DNA of 64,000 nucleotides from Sympetrum striolatum (GCA_947579665.1 CANPUZ010000050.1:620001-684000); one strand, 5' to 3'; shown: positions 1-11,850, counted from the stretch's first letter. Notes: a model not told the origin generated them from the sequence alone. Made by a program: numbers and translations.

Positions 1-622
1 GGACGGCCTGCACGCACAGGCGTGCAAAAATTTTTAAATTTTAATTTAATAGATTTAAATTTTTTTGTTGAGTTTAGAGGTGCAAAACGGGCGAAAAACT
101 AAAATATCGGGAAAATGAGGGCAGTGGGAGACGTTTTCTTTTGGGATGACGAACGCCGCTTACCTATCGCGTCATTTAACATAGTTAAGTCTTTATCGGT
201 TGATCTCACTGCTGAGGGTGAGGTCCCGAATTTGCGGTCTCTGACATTATCTACTTTTTCGGAATCTTTGACGAAGGCCTCGAATACCTTTCGATGCTGA
301 CCCATCAAACGTAAGGGAACTAACCTGCCTGCGGAGCAGTAGGCAGCTGCTAGTCATAATATTAAAGAAGTTTGGATTCGCTACAGCGTCATGGCGATTC
401 CCTCCGTTTTAACAGCGTATTTTTAATTTCTGTGCAATTTATCTATTTAATTCTTACAAATAAGGACTAAAACATGCAAGAATATCGAAAGGTAAAGTGG
501 AGGTATTATTATGGAACATTTCAAAGAAAACTCGAAGCAATTCGAAACGTTACTGCAATCAATTGTTCCAAGATTTATTTTGTTTTCTCTTTTTTCAACG
601 GCATTTTGTGTTTTCCTTAAAG
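1..622. other. No gene recognised
   Basis: AT-rich sequence upstream of the first Toll-like exon. Short open frames on both strands (for example 115-300) lack recognisable motifs or convincing splice signals. It is probably intronic or intergenic. Confidence 0.4.
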
Positions 623-865
623 GAGCTGTACCTAGCTCACAACGAGATAACGGACATTGCTTTGAATTTTCGATTAAAAAACCATAAGCTGAGGATACTG
701 GATCTTCGCTACAACAAGATTAAACATCTGTCTTATCAAGAATTGCTGTTCTCCTATTATATGTGGGACGAATTTGAAGATTATGTCCCATATCATCCAC
801 ACCACAACCTAACAGTGGACCTAAGGAACAATTTGATTGGAAGTATTGATATTCCTCATACGATG
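623..865 (+). CDS. Toll-like receptor exon, leucine-rich repeats
   Basis: The exon is open in frame 0 for 81 codons and encodes leucine-rich repeats of the Toll ectodomain type. Repeat signatures seen are ELYLAHNEITDIA, LRILDLRYNKIKHLS and VDLRNNLIGSID. The acceptor is a pyrimidine-rich tract ending TTAAAG just before 623, and the donor is ATG|GTGAGT after 865. The exon ends in phase 0, and the next exon at 1781 opens in phase 0 and continues into an LRR C-terminal cap, so the two are very likely one gene. Toll ectodomains are extracellular or endosomal and bind ligand (Spatzle in insects). Upstream LRR exons, signal peptide, transmembrane and TIR domains are not in this window. Assignment to Toll rather than another LRR receptor rests on the cap motif in the next exon. 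Confidence 0.7.
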
Positions 866-1780
866 GTGAGTGGTTATGACGGTGAAATTGCTTGACTTAT
901 TTATGGTAATTGTATTATCCCGTTTTCATTTTAAGGCATGTCCACACATGTCGTGCGACTGATAATGTTTCATCCACCGTAGAAAAACTATCTCATCGTA
1001 TAATACCAAATTATATACAGTAATAAAATTTTTATGCACTGATAAATTTACAAATGATGTGTTTTTCAACCAATAAAATAATTACCCTCAAACTTAACAC
1101 AACGGAGGATATCTTTACATAATTTCATATTGAACCATTTGAAAGTAACAGAGCGTTTTGCCGATTATCATTAAGTTTTAGAGAGTTGTTACAAAATAAT
1201 AATCTTTTAGGGTAGAACTAAATATTATTCAAAATTTTATGTCCCGTAATTACTTTTTATATGATTGATTCATTAATGTTCGTATTGGAGAATAGGAAGT
1301 TGAATTACTTATTCCGACTTATGAGGCTCCCCTTTGTCAACATTTGGAAAATTATCCTCCCTAGCGCTTGAGATAATCTAGGACGGATTGCCAGTTCTTG
1401 CAGAAGATGGAACAGTATTAATAATTCGAAATATGGATAGCCTGATGAAGTATACAAAATATTAACTTTATGATTAGAATATTTAACTTGCTTTCTTAAG
1501 TTTGAAAAATAACCGGAATTCATCAACTGGGTTAATATTCGGATCTGACTTAAAGATTATGACAAAAAGATGTGTATTCACCTCGAAATCAAACTTATCA
1601 ATTTTCGACCATATTGCTATCATCACAAATCATTAGCACTATAAAAGGCGTGTGACTTACTTTGTATGATTCCACTGAGTGATAATATGCAGAGATGAAA
1701 TTCACAGACGGAAAGGGAGCCCAATAAATAGTTGTAGAAAACTACCACTTAAAATTAGAAACAAACTCGTTTTCTTTCAG
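866..1780 (+). other. Intron of the Toll-like gene
   Basis: This interval is bounded by GTGAGT and TTTCTTTCAG. It is AT-rich and I see no coding signal or recognisable repeat in it. Confidence 0.6.
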
Positions 1781-1992
1781 TTGGTCCGGAACATTACCAC
1801 AAAATGCGACAAACACAAGTATAGCCATGCCACTATTCTATTGGGATACAATCCTTTTGAATGTGGATGCAGAGTTCTTCCTTTTCTTCGTATGGTGGAG
1901 GAGGATGTTGTTCTCTTGAGCGAACTGTGGCGAACTAAAAGGTTAGACTGGTTACTGCAAGCGAGGATAGACGCCACCAATTTAACATGCAG
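1781..1992 (+). CDS. Toll-like receptor exon, LRR C-terminal cap
   Basis: The exon encodes the end of an LRR followed by a cysteine-rich C-terminal cap. The core NPFECGC and the following FLRM match the NPxxCxC...FL pattern that closes LRR blocks in Toll receptors, and NLTC supplies a later cap cysteine. The acceptor is TTTCTTTCAG and the donor CAG|GTAGTG. The length of 212 nt leaves phase 2, which is completed by the first base at 2199. It follows the 623-865 exon in frame. In Toll proteins such a cap is followed by a second LRR block or a transmembrane segment, and neither is recognisable downstream here. Confidence 0.75.
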
Positions 1993-2198
1993 GTAGTGCA
2001 TATATTTTAACATATGACATTCTTAAATGTAGGTTCGACGTTTCTAATAGAATCCTTTGATTTTATAGATACGCTTGATTGAGGAACTGGTTATGATTTT
2101 ATGTGTATATCATTATGTAAATTTAAGCTTTCCACCTAATTCATCAACTGCATTTACAACATGCTTTTCATTACTGACACGAATGCTGTTATTCTCAG

Positions 2199-2319
2199 GT
2201 ATCCGGAAAGTGTGAATGGAAAGTTGGTGGTTGCTGTGGAAACTTGGATGCATCATCTCCTTCCATTGATGGGGTTTTGTTATTTGGCAGATGATATGGA
2301 TGTTATCGAAACCAAATAA
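2199..2319 (+). CDS. Possible third Toll-like exon (3' limit uncertain)
   Basis: After the acceptor TTATTCTCAG, the frame completed from the previous exon reads RYPESVNGKLVV, resembling the C..P..L.GK.L segment that ends a Toll LRR cap. The frame then stays open to a TAA at 2317-2319 without any obvious LRR, transmembrane or TIR sequence. Either an unrecognised donor lies inside it or the gene is truncated. A Penelope remnant begins about 400 bp downstream, which would fit a pseudogene, but a live gene with distant further exons cannot be excluded. Confidence 0.4.
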
Positions 2320-2715
2320 TGCCGTAATTAACATAAATAAAGCTGTCAAATCTTTTTCTGATCAAATCCTATCACTTATCCCCCATAATTGCACTTCCCA
2401 GGTGCGTTACCTGTGTTATCATACGAAGCTTCTACCAAAAGTATTGTCTCTGAATTAAAAAAATATTTTAATTCGAATAAATATTTATATAGTTATATTG
2501 CGTTTATAAGTACTAATTTCACACACAGCTCCCATTTACCTGGATGCACTTTTAATACCGCGCTGGAGGTTTTTTATCCATCCGATAGAAACTCACCGCC
2601 AGCTCCTTTTCAAGGTAATCAATGACTCATGTTTTCACTTCCTTGTCTTCATCCATCCTTTTTCCACCAAAATGTAAATAAATAAATATATTGAAAATGG
2701 AGCCAAGTTAAGACT
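2320..2715. other. No gene recognised
   Basis: AT-rich. A short + frame at 2389-2625 preceded by a CCCAG could be an exon, but its product resembles no receptor domain that I recognise. Confidence 0.35.
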
Positions 2716-3548
2716 TTTTGAGTTTTCCGACGACATCTGAAGTACCACAGGGATCCTGCGACCACCAGCGGCGTCTACCTCCTCTCCTGTCACGACTGCG
2801 ATGCCAGATACGTTGGTCAAAGCGGCCGCGATCTGGCCGCGGAACATCGAGCTTGCCTCCGCCGGAAACAATACCCCCCCGCCTCTGCTTTCGCCCTTCA
2901 TCTCCCCTGAATCGGGACGTAAGAGCAGCTTTGTCCCCGCACGTCTTCACCAGGAGAAGAAAGGACGACGGTTGGATGAACTAGAGACAATAGAAGTTTT
3001 GAATTGTCCCGCGGAAAAGTGTTTTCCTACAAACTAAAACAGCTTCCCCCATACCTATGATGTTCCCCCATAAATTATGAAGTTCCTAAGAACTATAATA
3101 ATTAAGGTGCTCATAGGTTAAACAGTGTGTACCGATTATCTTTAATAAATTGCCAGCACATCTGTTGTATTTAACATCATTAAGAGACGTTAAAAATAGT
3201 ATGAAAAACTTCCTACTACACGATGAATCAATATAACTTTTAAATTACTGTTTTATAATTTACTTTGGATAAGATGTGTATATAGATATAATGTGTTGTT
3301 TTGAGTAAAACTTATGGCTGAGTATTCCTAAAGTTTTTAGAAGTAAGTTATATTTCTGTAATTATTTAGTATTCTATATTTCTATCTGTAATCTTGTTTG
3401 TCTGTTATTTTGTGCACCTCCTGATGAGCCAATTATTGGCTCAGGAGAAGGGAAACCAATACCTTCAAGTGCAATTTTTTGTTCAATTATTTTTCTGATG
3501 TACCTGAATGACTTTGTTACTGACATTGTATGTCCACAGATAAATAAT
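2716..3548 (+). mobile_element. Penelope-like element, degenerate GIY-YIG end and 3' tail
   Basis: The GC-rich interval 2740-3036 encodes, with stops and frame changes, a GIY-YIG type segment: VYLLSCHDCDARYVGQSGR followed by an AEHRA stretch. This pattern is the endonuclease of Penelope-like elements, which lies after the reverse transcriptase. A second frame gives ELETIEVLN, resembling the usual C-terminal end. The AT-rich part to about 3548 is probably the 3' UTR and includes a hairpin (GAGCCAA/TTGGCTC near 3425) after CTGATGA. The base composition differs sharply from the surroundings. No intact ORF remains. Confidence 0.65.
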
Positions 3549-4240
3549 AAATTACTTACTTACCAAAAAAAAAATACCTCACCTCTCATCTCCCTTCCCA
3601 AAAGGGTATTCCCATATTCCCTCAGGCGGTCACCCGTCGAAGGCCTTGTTGGACGAAAATCAGTGATCAAATTAACTAAGTAATAGAAGAGATGAAATGT
3701 TGGAGGGGTGGGGTAGTGAAGGCGTTCAATAGGGATTTTAGAATTCACATACCAAAAACAGAAAACTAACTTGTAAGTCGGAAAGTTCGAAACCAAAATA
3801 TTCTTAGGTAAATATTGCAACTATGCGAATGCTATATTGATTCTAACAATTTAAAATCTTGCTTAAATGTTTAATTTGTTTGAATGCTTCAAGATCAATA
3901 AAAATTGGAAAAATTGCAAATATAGCTGTTACGTGATTTCTATTATTAATACTGACATAAATTTACCCTTTCGGTTGAGCACGTACGGTAGTCATAAAAT
4001 ATTCAAACCATTGAGATCCGCAATGCACACGATTATGAATTGAAATTTGCTGCTTAAAATGATTAATGGCTGTAGTACTTCTTATTTCTCAGTCTGCGGT
4101 ATTAACTTGGTAATAAACGTTAATTTATTCTCAATCCATTCCCTTTTCAAAAGATCCTAACATTTACGATTCATGTAAACGTTTCTTTTTTCAAAAAGCT
4201 CTCGAATTCGTAACAGTTTTTCAACAATTTACTAATTATA
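3549..4240. other. No gene recognised
   Basis: AT-rich sequence. Short frames at 3560-3820 have no recognisable motif. Confidence 0.35.
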
Positions 4241-4252
4241 TTAATAAGGACG

Positions 4253-4800
4253 AAAAATCATGGAGTGCACACATCCGAAAGATATGTGGAAAAGCACTTG
4301 AGAAACTTCGTTCAAAGAATAGTCGGTAGGAGAGAAGAAAAAGTTTGCAAGCAATGTTACTTAGCTTTAGTTAGGCCTCACCTTTTAAGTGTAGTGTATG
4401 GGCAGAGAAATGTCATATTCGGGATTTAGAAAAAGTACAACGAAAGACGATTTGTAAAGAATTGCTACAAGAAAACAGCGAGTGTCTCTCAGATGATAAA
4501 GGGTTGGGAATCATTAGAGGATAGAAGAAAAATTCAAAGTAGAAATTTATTAAATAATATCAGAGAAATTACGTTCTCAGATGGTGTAACAGATATAATG
4601 CGACCCCCTGTTATATGTTTTGATACTGCCAGAAATATTAGGGAAATAGATGCTAGAAAACGAATCGTTACTAAGATTCATTTTTTCCGCGAAGTATACT
4701 CGAAAGCAATCGATTAGGAAAATAGAGTCAAGGTGCTTGCACCCCCTGCCACACGCCGGCTTATGGATTCTTACATAGAAATACATCGCAATCCTCTAAA
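4253..4800 (+). mobile_element. CR1/jockey-like LINE fragment, end of reverse transcriptase and 3' tail
   Basis: Conceptual translation across frameshifts gives the C-terminal part of a non-LTR reverse transcriptase: WSAHIRKICGKALEKL, LALVRPHL, HIRDLEKVQRK, then WESLEDRRKIQSRNLLNN (4505-4560) and the terminal FFREVYSKAID ending at a stop near 4717. The tail contains the GGTGCTTGCACCCCCTGCCA motif also present in the minus-strand copy near 16.87 kb. The copy is 5'-truncated and has internal frameshifts, so it is dead. Confidence 0.75.
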
Positions 4801-6070
4801 TATTTAGAACAGAGGGGTTTTAACAAAAAAAACGAAATCTGCAGACCCACAATGAAATTATATATTCCATATCGTGACAAATTTGTAAAATTATACAACA
4901 TTTAGAAATATTTCTGCTCATTTGGTCATAGTAGAAATTTCAGTTAGTCTATCATTCGAATTTTACAAATTGTGGAAAATTGAATTAAATGAGACGAAAG
5001 TTTAATTACCAAAGATACAGCGATGTGTCTCAGTCCATGCGAAAGAACTTCTTTCTCAATATAACCAATCACTCATCATAATTTCCAGAAGGAAAAGGAA
5101 GGAATGAAAGGTAAATAGATTCAGCTGGGTGCATTAAGAAGTTAGAATATAATGGAATAGGTGTGAATAGAAACCTCTAACATTACTTGTATATGCCTAT
5201 TGCTATCTTAATGGTACAGACTGTTCTGTTCATGTTTGAAAACCATTGAACAAGTTGAGAATTTTAAACATTAAGTGAGTTAGGTTCTTTTGGTAAACTA
5301 AATTTTACAAAATTGTATTTTTAAGCGCACTATTTTCAATTGAAAATTTGCAATTGAAATGTATTATTTCCATAAGCAATCAAATGAAATGGCAAACTCA
5401 ACTATCGCCAATACAATTCATCGCGTAAAACTATGAATGTCTCCGAAGAATCAAAACGAAAAAAAATGTTTAGCACAGCGATACCGCAGCTGAGGAATAT
5501 ACTTCGTTTTACATTTGTTGGCTAGGATACCATATCCGCAAGTATCTATAAATATAATCGGAAACTACCAAAGTACTTATCTAAAAACTACAATAAGATA
5601 CTTTACTATCTTTCGGGATATATTTGAAATATTGGCTCATTCGTGCATGCGTAGATATCCGCCAATGTATTCGTCATAGTCATTGATCAAAAACTATGAA
5701 AAATTGGTGAATTAAAAAATTGCTTAGCTATTTTTCTCCGTGTTAGAGATATCACTTATTTTCATAATAATGAAAGAGGTATTAATAGTTAGAATCGCAA
5801 ATAACCACCTCCATTCAAACGTTTTCTTAATCCATTAAAGGTGTTGAAATGAACAATGAACTTACCTGTAAAGAAAGAAGTGTATGAATCAAAAACACTT
5901 ATACATGAAACACGGATATTTAAATTCTTACCAGTTTCTTTTTATATTTCTTATCAAATAAGAAATGTAAGAAGATAAGGAATATTTTTAGGACTATTTA
6001 GTAATATCACAGCAAGTTACGATTTATTTCGCCTTACCTTTTAAAACTAAATTACAGATAAAAATAAGGG
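4801..6070. other. No gene recognised
   Basis: About 1.27 kb of AT-rich sequence with no recognised repeat or coding signal on either strand. Confidence 0.35.
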
Positions 6071-6075
6071 GTATG

Positions 6076-6288
6076 TTCAACTTTGGAAAACTCCGCGTTC
6101 CATGCAATGATCCAAAGGTTATTAGAAATTCCCCTTTCTCGAGAAAATTATGAACTTAACGCTATAAAATGCATAGCAGTTCAGAATGGTTGTACGGAAA
6201 AATTAATAAACAACGTTTTAAGGAGAAAATTAAAGAAACGGGCGGAACTGAAAATATCCCCAGGCTTCTCTCCCCGATGTAAATCCTA
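6076..6288 (+). pseudogene. Penelope-like reverse transcriptase fragment
   Basis: The frame opening at 6083 encodes AFHAMIQRLLEIPLSRENY followed by an AIKCIAVQNGC stretch and a lysine-rich end. It matches the segment just after the RT thumb of Penelope-like elements and lines up with the 52.3 kb copy in this window (SLINRLLSIPLSDKNF, then IIKHITVKNGY). Only about 65 residues survive, ending at a stop near 6288. The catalytic YxDD part is absent. Confidence 0.65.
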
Positions 6289-7299
6289 AGAGTGAGAATA
6301 AAAACGCTTCCTATGACCGCCCCCAAAAGACGCGAGACCTGAATCCCGAGTGGAAAAGTGTTTGCGAAAAAGCGAGATGGAGCCATTTTCAATCCAAAGC
6401 AAAACGGATATCGCAATGGTGACGTGAGGGAGAAGGTGGGGAAGATTTGCGACTGCTTCACCTCCTTCGGAGAAAGAATAGCTGCGGAGATGAAAAAAGT
6501 AGAAAGCCATGCCGACGCGAAAATTCTGCAAAACAAACGACGGTCGTGAGGCGAATCCTTTACGTCCGCCACGGTCTTTTATCTGCGGTTTTAACTCCGA
6601 AAGCGCATTTACTCTCGGATTGAGGCTGTTTCGTCTCATACACGTGGACCCCTCGATGATAACCTTTCATCCGAATGAACCTCGTGTTTCTGAAATGGTT
6701 CGGAACGTTCACAAGGACTTGTATGTACTTAAAGCCGAGATGTAAACAATTTTCGGTGCATTTGTGCTGAGATAACTCCGCCGTACATTCCATAAGTTGT
6801 AGCGGTAAGAAGTGATTGAAACAAACCTAAACATCAGAGAGAATGAGAACTTACTCATTCGGAAGTGAAAGTGGCGATGAAAGATTAAAGCGAACAGCAA
6901 AATATCGATTTTTAAATTGGGTTGAATCCAAAATGTTGAATTTGATCGATTGCCCATGGAGTATTCTCAATTCTAAAATTTTGATTTATATTCACATACT
7001 ATTCAAAATTTTACGGAACATTCAATGTGGAATAAAGAGAGACTTACGTGAGTATTTCAGCCAATGTTACTATCCAGTGACGATTATTGGTGATTAGGAA
7101 TCAGGAAATCGATCTAATGATCCAGATTTTGTTCACGATATTTAAAGGTCGTGGAGCGATTTAATTTAATTTAAAAAGGTAATTTTAAAAGGTATCTCCT
7201 AAGGCATTAAAGATAAGGTATAAAGATGGATTTAATCTCCATTTTGAAGTATTAAATCAACGTTAATAAGAATAAGTAAATGAAAGAAGAAGAATTTTT
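6289..7299. other. No gene recognised
   Basis: The part from 6300 to 6790 is GC-richer and may be further decayed transposon sequence. Overlapping frames there on both strands do not resemble any known family. The remainder is AT-rich. Confidence 0.3.
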
Positions 7300-8580
7300 G
7301 GATCCGAAACTGGGAAGAAATACGTAATATATTTAATTTGAGACAAATTTTCAAAAACACGAGGACAAATTAGACTAAAGTCAGTTTAATTTTAAGCAAA
7401 AACGTGCAAAAAATTTTAAAATTTTCGCATAAATGCCCGGTTTTCGCGGATATCTTCGTAAATTGCTACATAAGAGGGAAGTTATTGTTCTTATTTTGGA
7501 AAGATCTCGTTTAGATATTCGAAAAGAGTACAAATTCGACTATGTTTTCTGGTGTTTCAAGCAACAGTGGGCCAAAAGAAGGTGTGGTGGCTCACCGTTT
7601 GTCCGCTGCCATTCGACCGACCGCACGTCGGCCAAGGACGGATCCATCCCACGGATTCCTCCGGAATTTCTCCCGAATTTCGGGAGAGTTCTGGAAGGAT
7701 CCGTGGCAGCATAAAAAGCCGAGTCATCGGCGATAACGGGCATTCGCCCGCGAACTGTTGTAGTTATCGGAGCAATAAAGAAAAATCGGAAACGACAACC
7801 ATGCCTTTAAATGGTGACCCTGACGTGATTTGAACACGCAACCTTCTGATCTGGTTTTCTAGTTTCGGAATTTCTACTTAAATTACTAGAGGAATTAAAA
7901 TTGTTGTCCTGTTTGGAAATATCTCGTAAGGATCTTCAAAAGGATTCATAATTTGACCAAGGTTCATCGTTGTGTAAGCGAAAAAGTTCGAAAAAACAGA
8001 AAATTCTCGACAATTTGCCTTGTCTTTTGCAGATTTCATCCTGTATCTCTGAAATAAATAAACATTTACTTTAAAATTTGGAAATATCTCGAGGATACAA
8101 TCAGGAAGTCTAAATTTTTGCTTGGTTATCTCCAATTTTAAGAAAAATAGAGCCAAAACGATAAAAATTTCTGCAAATAAATGCCAAAATTTTCGCCGAT
8201 TTCTTCGTAAATTTACGCTGAAATTTAATATTTTATTCAATAATTAGAAATATTACGTTGTAGTCCTTAAAACGTGTCCAAATTCGACTAGGTTTACTCG
8301 AATATTAAGCAACAATGAGCAAAAAAAAACGTTTTTCCTGTGTGCACTCCCTTATGTGCTTAGTACCTTTTATAAAATGAACATGTTCGCAAAATTTAAT
8401 GGTTTTCCCATTTTCTTAGTACATTGCAAGCATAAATGAAACTTTTGTTCGATATTTGGAATGATCTCGTTAAGATTTTGAAAACGAATCACAATTCGTG
8501 TAGGCATACTTGTATTTTGACCGAAACAGAGCCAAAACATTGAAGATTTTATGCGAACAATCATTCGTGAGCGTATGTGG
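7300..8580. repeat. Diverged iterated repeat with aaattttcgc / ttcgtaaatt motifs
   Basis: Three to four related segments of roughly 170-200 bp (near 7380-7570, 7890-8070, 8071-8330 and 8430-8570) share the order 'AAAATTTTCGC..AAATGCC', 'TTCGCCGATTTCTTCGTAAA', 'GGAAATATCTCGT' and 'ACAAATTCGACTA', followed by an AGCAACA..G..AAA end. They are too diverged for exact boundaries. The first segment is interrupted by the LTR at 7583-7857. No coding capacity. Confidence 0.45.
7583..7857 (+). mobile_element. LTR retrotransposon remnant: LTR plus tRNA-Trp primer-binding sequence
   Basis: A GC-rich block begins TGTGGTGGC. It contains a TATA-like CATAAAAAG near 7710 and a polyadenylation signal AATAAAG near 7774, as expected of an LTR. 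A few bases later comes TGGTGACCCTGACGTGA and continuing sequence to 7857. That stretch is complementary to the 3' half of insect tRNA-Trp, from its CCA end up to the anticodon (..TTCTGATCTGG). A primer-binding site normally shows about 18 complementary bases, and here the match runs about 43 and stops at the anticodon. The flanks belong to the surrounding repeat. No gag or pol follows. Confidence 0.6.
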
Positions 8581-9978
8581 TTTATTTATAGTTTAAAATT
8601 GTCATAGAAACGTATTTCATAAGTTAGTTCCTTTAGTATGACAGATTTTCACTGTTATGCTAATCTTTTAAAATCTGATTTTTCATTAAACATCAATAAT
8701 ATAAAATAGAGAGTGTGTGTGTTTGTATGTTCGCTAAAAATCGAGAACCAAGAGTCGCAAAACTTTGAAATTTTCTACATTATTAAAAGTCGACCCCGCG
8801 CAGACTAAAGGCTACCTTTTATTTCCCTGAAGTCCACAGTTCGAACCCAGACGGGTCAAAACCTTTTCCTAAGAAATACACGTAAAGGTCCTTTTTCGTT
8901 GCAGGGTTCATTTCTTTTTCTAAATTAAATTATAAGCAATAGTCGTAGGAGTTCGATTCCAAATTTCGCACATTTTAATAAAGTACGCGAATATTTTAAC
9001 GAAATTTTGAGGTCGTAAACAGCCCGTCCCCCTTTACAATGCAGGCGATTGTTGAGTCCCCAGCTCATGAATTTATCCGTAAGAACACATTGAGAAAATA
9101 TGCTTACTTCAAATTAATGTTAAGAATTAAGTGATAGATTATACGAAGAGGGAGATATTTAAGGAGATATTAGTAACTGCAGCTATGAACGACATACTGC
9201 GAAGAATAGAGCCTACAAATATAAGAATACCAGTATTTAAGAAAGATTTTAAATTTTATGGAAGCGTCCGTAGCAACCAAGTTTTATTTATATCAACGTA
9301 ATTGTTTACTGACTATTTCGTGGGATAAATAAGTTTATAGTAGTTTTTTAGATGAAATTGCTTTCTCTCGATCAAAACAACTGAATGCGTATAAGAAACA
9401 TGGAATGTTTTGTATGTTTTTAATATAATCTTCTGCATTGAGCATTACAACTTATCGATTTACATCGATAAATATTTAGCGATTGATGAAAATGGACTTA
9501 GTTAATATCGTAAAGATTTCCCAGATTCAGTGTTGGAGTTAAACGGCGATTTGTAAAGCTGTAGCAAATCTCTAACATCTTATTTCTTGATCGAAAAGGT
9601 AAAGCAAATTTATGTTTTCTTATACGCAGAATAAAAAATCTTATTCATTGTGGTTTTTTTACAGTGCTTCCAATTCTTACACATTTACTGTATTTCTGTT
9701 ATCGGTGTTTAATCTTTGGTTCTGTTTTGGGAATGTGATTGCATTGGTGTTAATTGATGAGCTCCGTGTTTATGTTACGCATTTTAGTATTGGGGTACCA
9801 GTCAGCTCCATAATACACTTACTTTCTGCAAAGAATACTCATCGGTGATTTTAGAATGATATATATTTCTGTCGTGTTGAATCATCGTTTCCGATATCCA
9901 TTTATGCATTTCTGAAGATGACTCCTTAAATGTGGTGCTGCCTATAGATTTATAAAATATATGTAAACTCGAGACCCT
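8581..9978. other. No gene recognised; one isolated B-box-like site
   Basis: AT-rich. Near 8832 the sequence AGTTCGAACCCAGAC resembles a tRNA T-arm, but no acceptor or anticodon arms can be drawn around it. Nothing else is recognised. Confidence 0.35.
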
Positions 9979-9989
9979 TTCTCTTTCCT

Positions 9990-10118
9990 GTAGTAGTAGT
10001 ATTGCTAAAAGTGCTTCGACAGCTTAGGTCATTTCGCACATTGGCTCCCACCGGGATTCGAACCCGGGACCGCTTTCATCAAAGGCAAACGCGCTGTCCA
10101 CATGACTATCCGGGAGCC
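9990..10118 (-). mobile_element. tRNA-derived SINE, copy 1
   Basis: Read on the minus strand, 10118 down to 10046 forms a tRNA-like head. The seven-base acceptor strands GGCTCCC/GGGAGCC pair, the T-arm is GGTCCCGGGTTCGAATCCCG, and the anticodon-like loop is CTTTGAT. One mismatch in the anticodon stem and a poor D-arm argue against a working tRNA. A short body and an (ACT)n tail (plus strand TAGTAGTAG at 9991) follow. It is flanked by an 11 bp duplication TTCTCTTTCCT at 9979-9989 and 10119-10129. A diverged relative lies at 43718-43840. Confidence 0.75.
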
Positions 10119-10241
10119 TTCTCTTTCCTCCCCCACGGACAAGCTCCCATTTTTTCCTTGATAAGGTTGGTACGAATGGTACCGATTAACCGATATGTAG
10201 ACGAAAACATCAAAATGCCTCAAACGTAAAATTATTTCTTA

Positions 10242-10739
10242 CTAAATAATACGTAAATCTTTTGGTGTTGACTCAGTAGAGTCATACGAAGGCGACGAAG
10301 AGCGGCGTCGCCGGGAAAGCGCCATCAGCTCCATCTGGTGAATTTCGCTGCAGTTGTAATCTGCCCCCAACTCTCCTTCAAGCGAAAGATAAAGATAGGC
10401 CGCACTTCGTGATGCAGTCACAGTCAGCAAGTGAACGAGCAGACAGAAAGGAAGTATCGGCACGGATACACCGAAGTCTTTCGTTTTAACTGCAAAGTTA
10501 CTTGCCACTTATAAGATAATTCAGATTTCTGTAAATATTGCGTTGAATTCGTCGTTGTCGACATTGACTTGCGTGGATTTACCTCCCGGGGAAAGTATTT
10601 TGGCAGTTCCGGAAGTGCGTTGAGATCGACCGAGTGAGGTTTTTAAGGTGAGTCTGAACTTGCTTTCGTCTTCGCTGTTGCTGTAACAAGACTTCTTATC
10701 TTTTCTGGTGATCAAAATTGACTTGTTGAATTTATCCAT
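10242..10739 (-). other. Two short unrecognised minus-strand ORFs
   Basis: The frame 10739-10521 (72 codons) starts at an ATG with AAA before it and encodes a Ser/Lys-rich hydrophilic peptide (MDKFNKSILITRKDKK...). The frame 10508-10242 (88 codons) opens with a hydrophobic stretch. The block is GC-richer than its surroundings. It may be a 5' leader and small exon of a gene or the start of a transposon polyprotein. I do not recognise either product. Confidence 0.25.
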
Positions 10740-11029
10740 TTTTGTGAGTGCTTTATGTTAAATTACGAGTCGGTTTGATCGGAGAAGCTCGGATATTAGA
10801 GAATAGATACTTAAGTGACTCGTACACAGCCGCTTACGCATTGAAATGTGATAGTTGAGCTGTTGAAAACGTATTTTCGAATTCATATGCTGTCATTTTT
10901 CGAGGTTTTTGGCTAGTGAAATATGTTTGCTCATTTTCGTAACTAGCTACGCCTTATTTTAAACTCTATAAGCAATTATAGATATTAACATATCTCTTAT
11001 ATGTAGACGTTGCTGTGGAAATACCAATA

Positions 11030-11850
11030 TATAGTGGATCAAAATTCCAACCATGTTCCACAAGTGCCATTCACATGAAACTTTTACGACGTACTGGCCA
11101 TAATGTGTAACCTCCAGAAAAAAGGCGATTTTGTACCTCAGAGTCATGGGTTCGATTGCAGAAGGTCCCAAAATCACGATTTTTCCCATAAATATACATT
11201 TCGGGGATTTTAGAAAATTTTTTGAGGCATTTTTCGGCAAAGCAGAGAGTTGAAATTCGAGGGATCGCTAGAATCCGTGCATATCCGACGGAAAATTGAA
11301 AGACATCTTTGTTGGCTATCCTTGGTTCGTCGCTAGGTCAGGGCAAATATTCCCCCATTTAAAATGCATGGTTGCGATTTTTAAGATTTTTTTTATCTCT
11401 TCCCGATAACATAGAAACTTGAAACTCGGTTTATAATCAGACATGATAAATATATTTTATGTACGCTGTTTAACGTCCCGTTAATGTTCCTTGGTTCGAT
11501 CCCAGTGAGTTATTTAAATTCCGCAAGGCATTTCTTATGGTGTTAAAGGATATTAATTTTAGGTACTTCCCAGCATGATATCGAAATCAAACTTTGCATT
11601 AAATAAGATCAGGCGCTAACAAATTATAATGCTCATTCACGGCTGCCAATAAGTACAGGGTTCGACACCAGGCGTCTTTAAAATTAGAAATTGTTACGAT
11701 TTTAAGATTTTTTTTGAACTTCTTCCCAATAAAATAGAAACTTGGAAGTTGGTATGTCAATAAAGATCATGCATAAATTTAATATTCGCTATTTAACGTT
11801 TTCCTTGATGGTCCTTGGTTCGATCCCAGAGAGCCAGCAAGTTCCGCCTT
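11030..11850 (+). repeat. C-family iterated element, degenerate copy C0
   Basis: This copy matches monomers 1-4 and part of 5 of the C family described at 50717-51790. It opens with the GACGTACTGGCCATAATG segment of monomer 1, and B-box-like sites follow near 11149 (GGGTTCGATTGC), 11322, 11497 (GGTTCGATCCC), 11658 (GGGTTCGACACC) and 11816. Spacing is about 160-175 bp. The 3' terminal hairpin and ACTCGTA end are missing. It is the most diverged copy and lies well away from the two main clusters. Confidence 0.7.

Noticed and set aside
2389..2625. Further Toll exon
   Set aside because: The translation lacks LRR, cysteine-cap or TIR signatures, so I did not add it to the gene.
10046..10118. Possible functional tRNA with a UUG-like anticodon on the minus strand
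   Set aside because: Poor D-arm, mismatch in the anticodon stem, a simple-repeat tail and an 11 bp target duplication show it is a SINE head.
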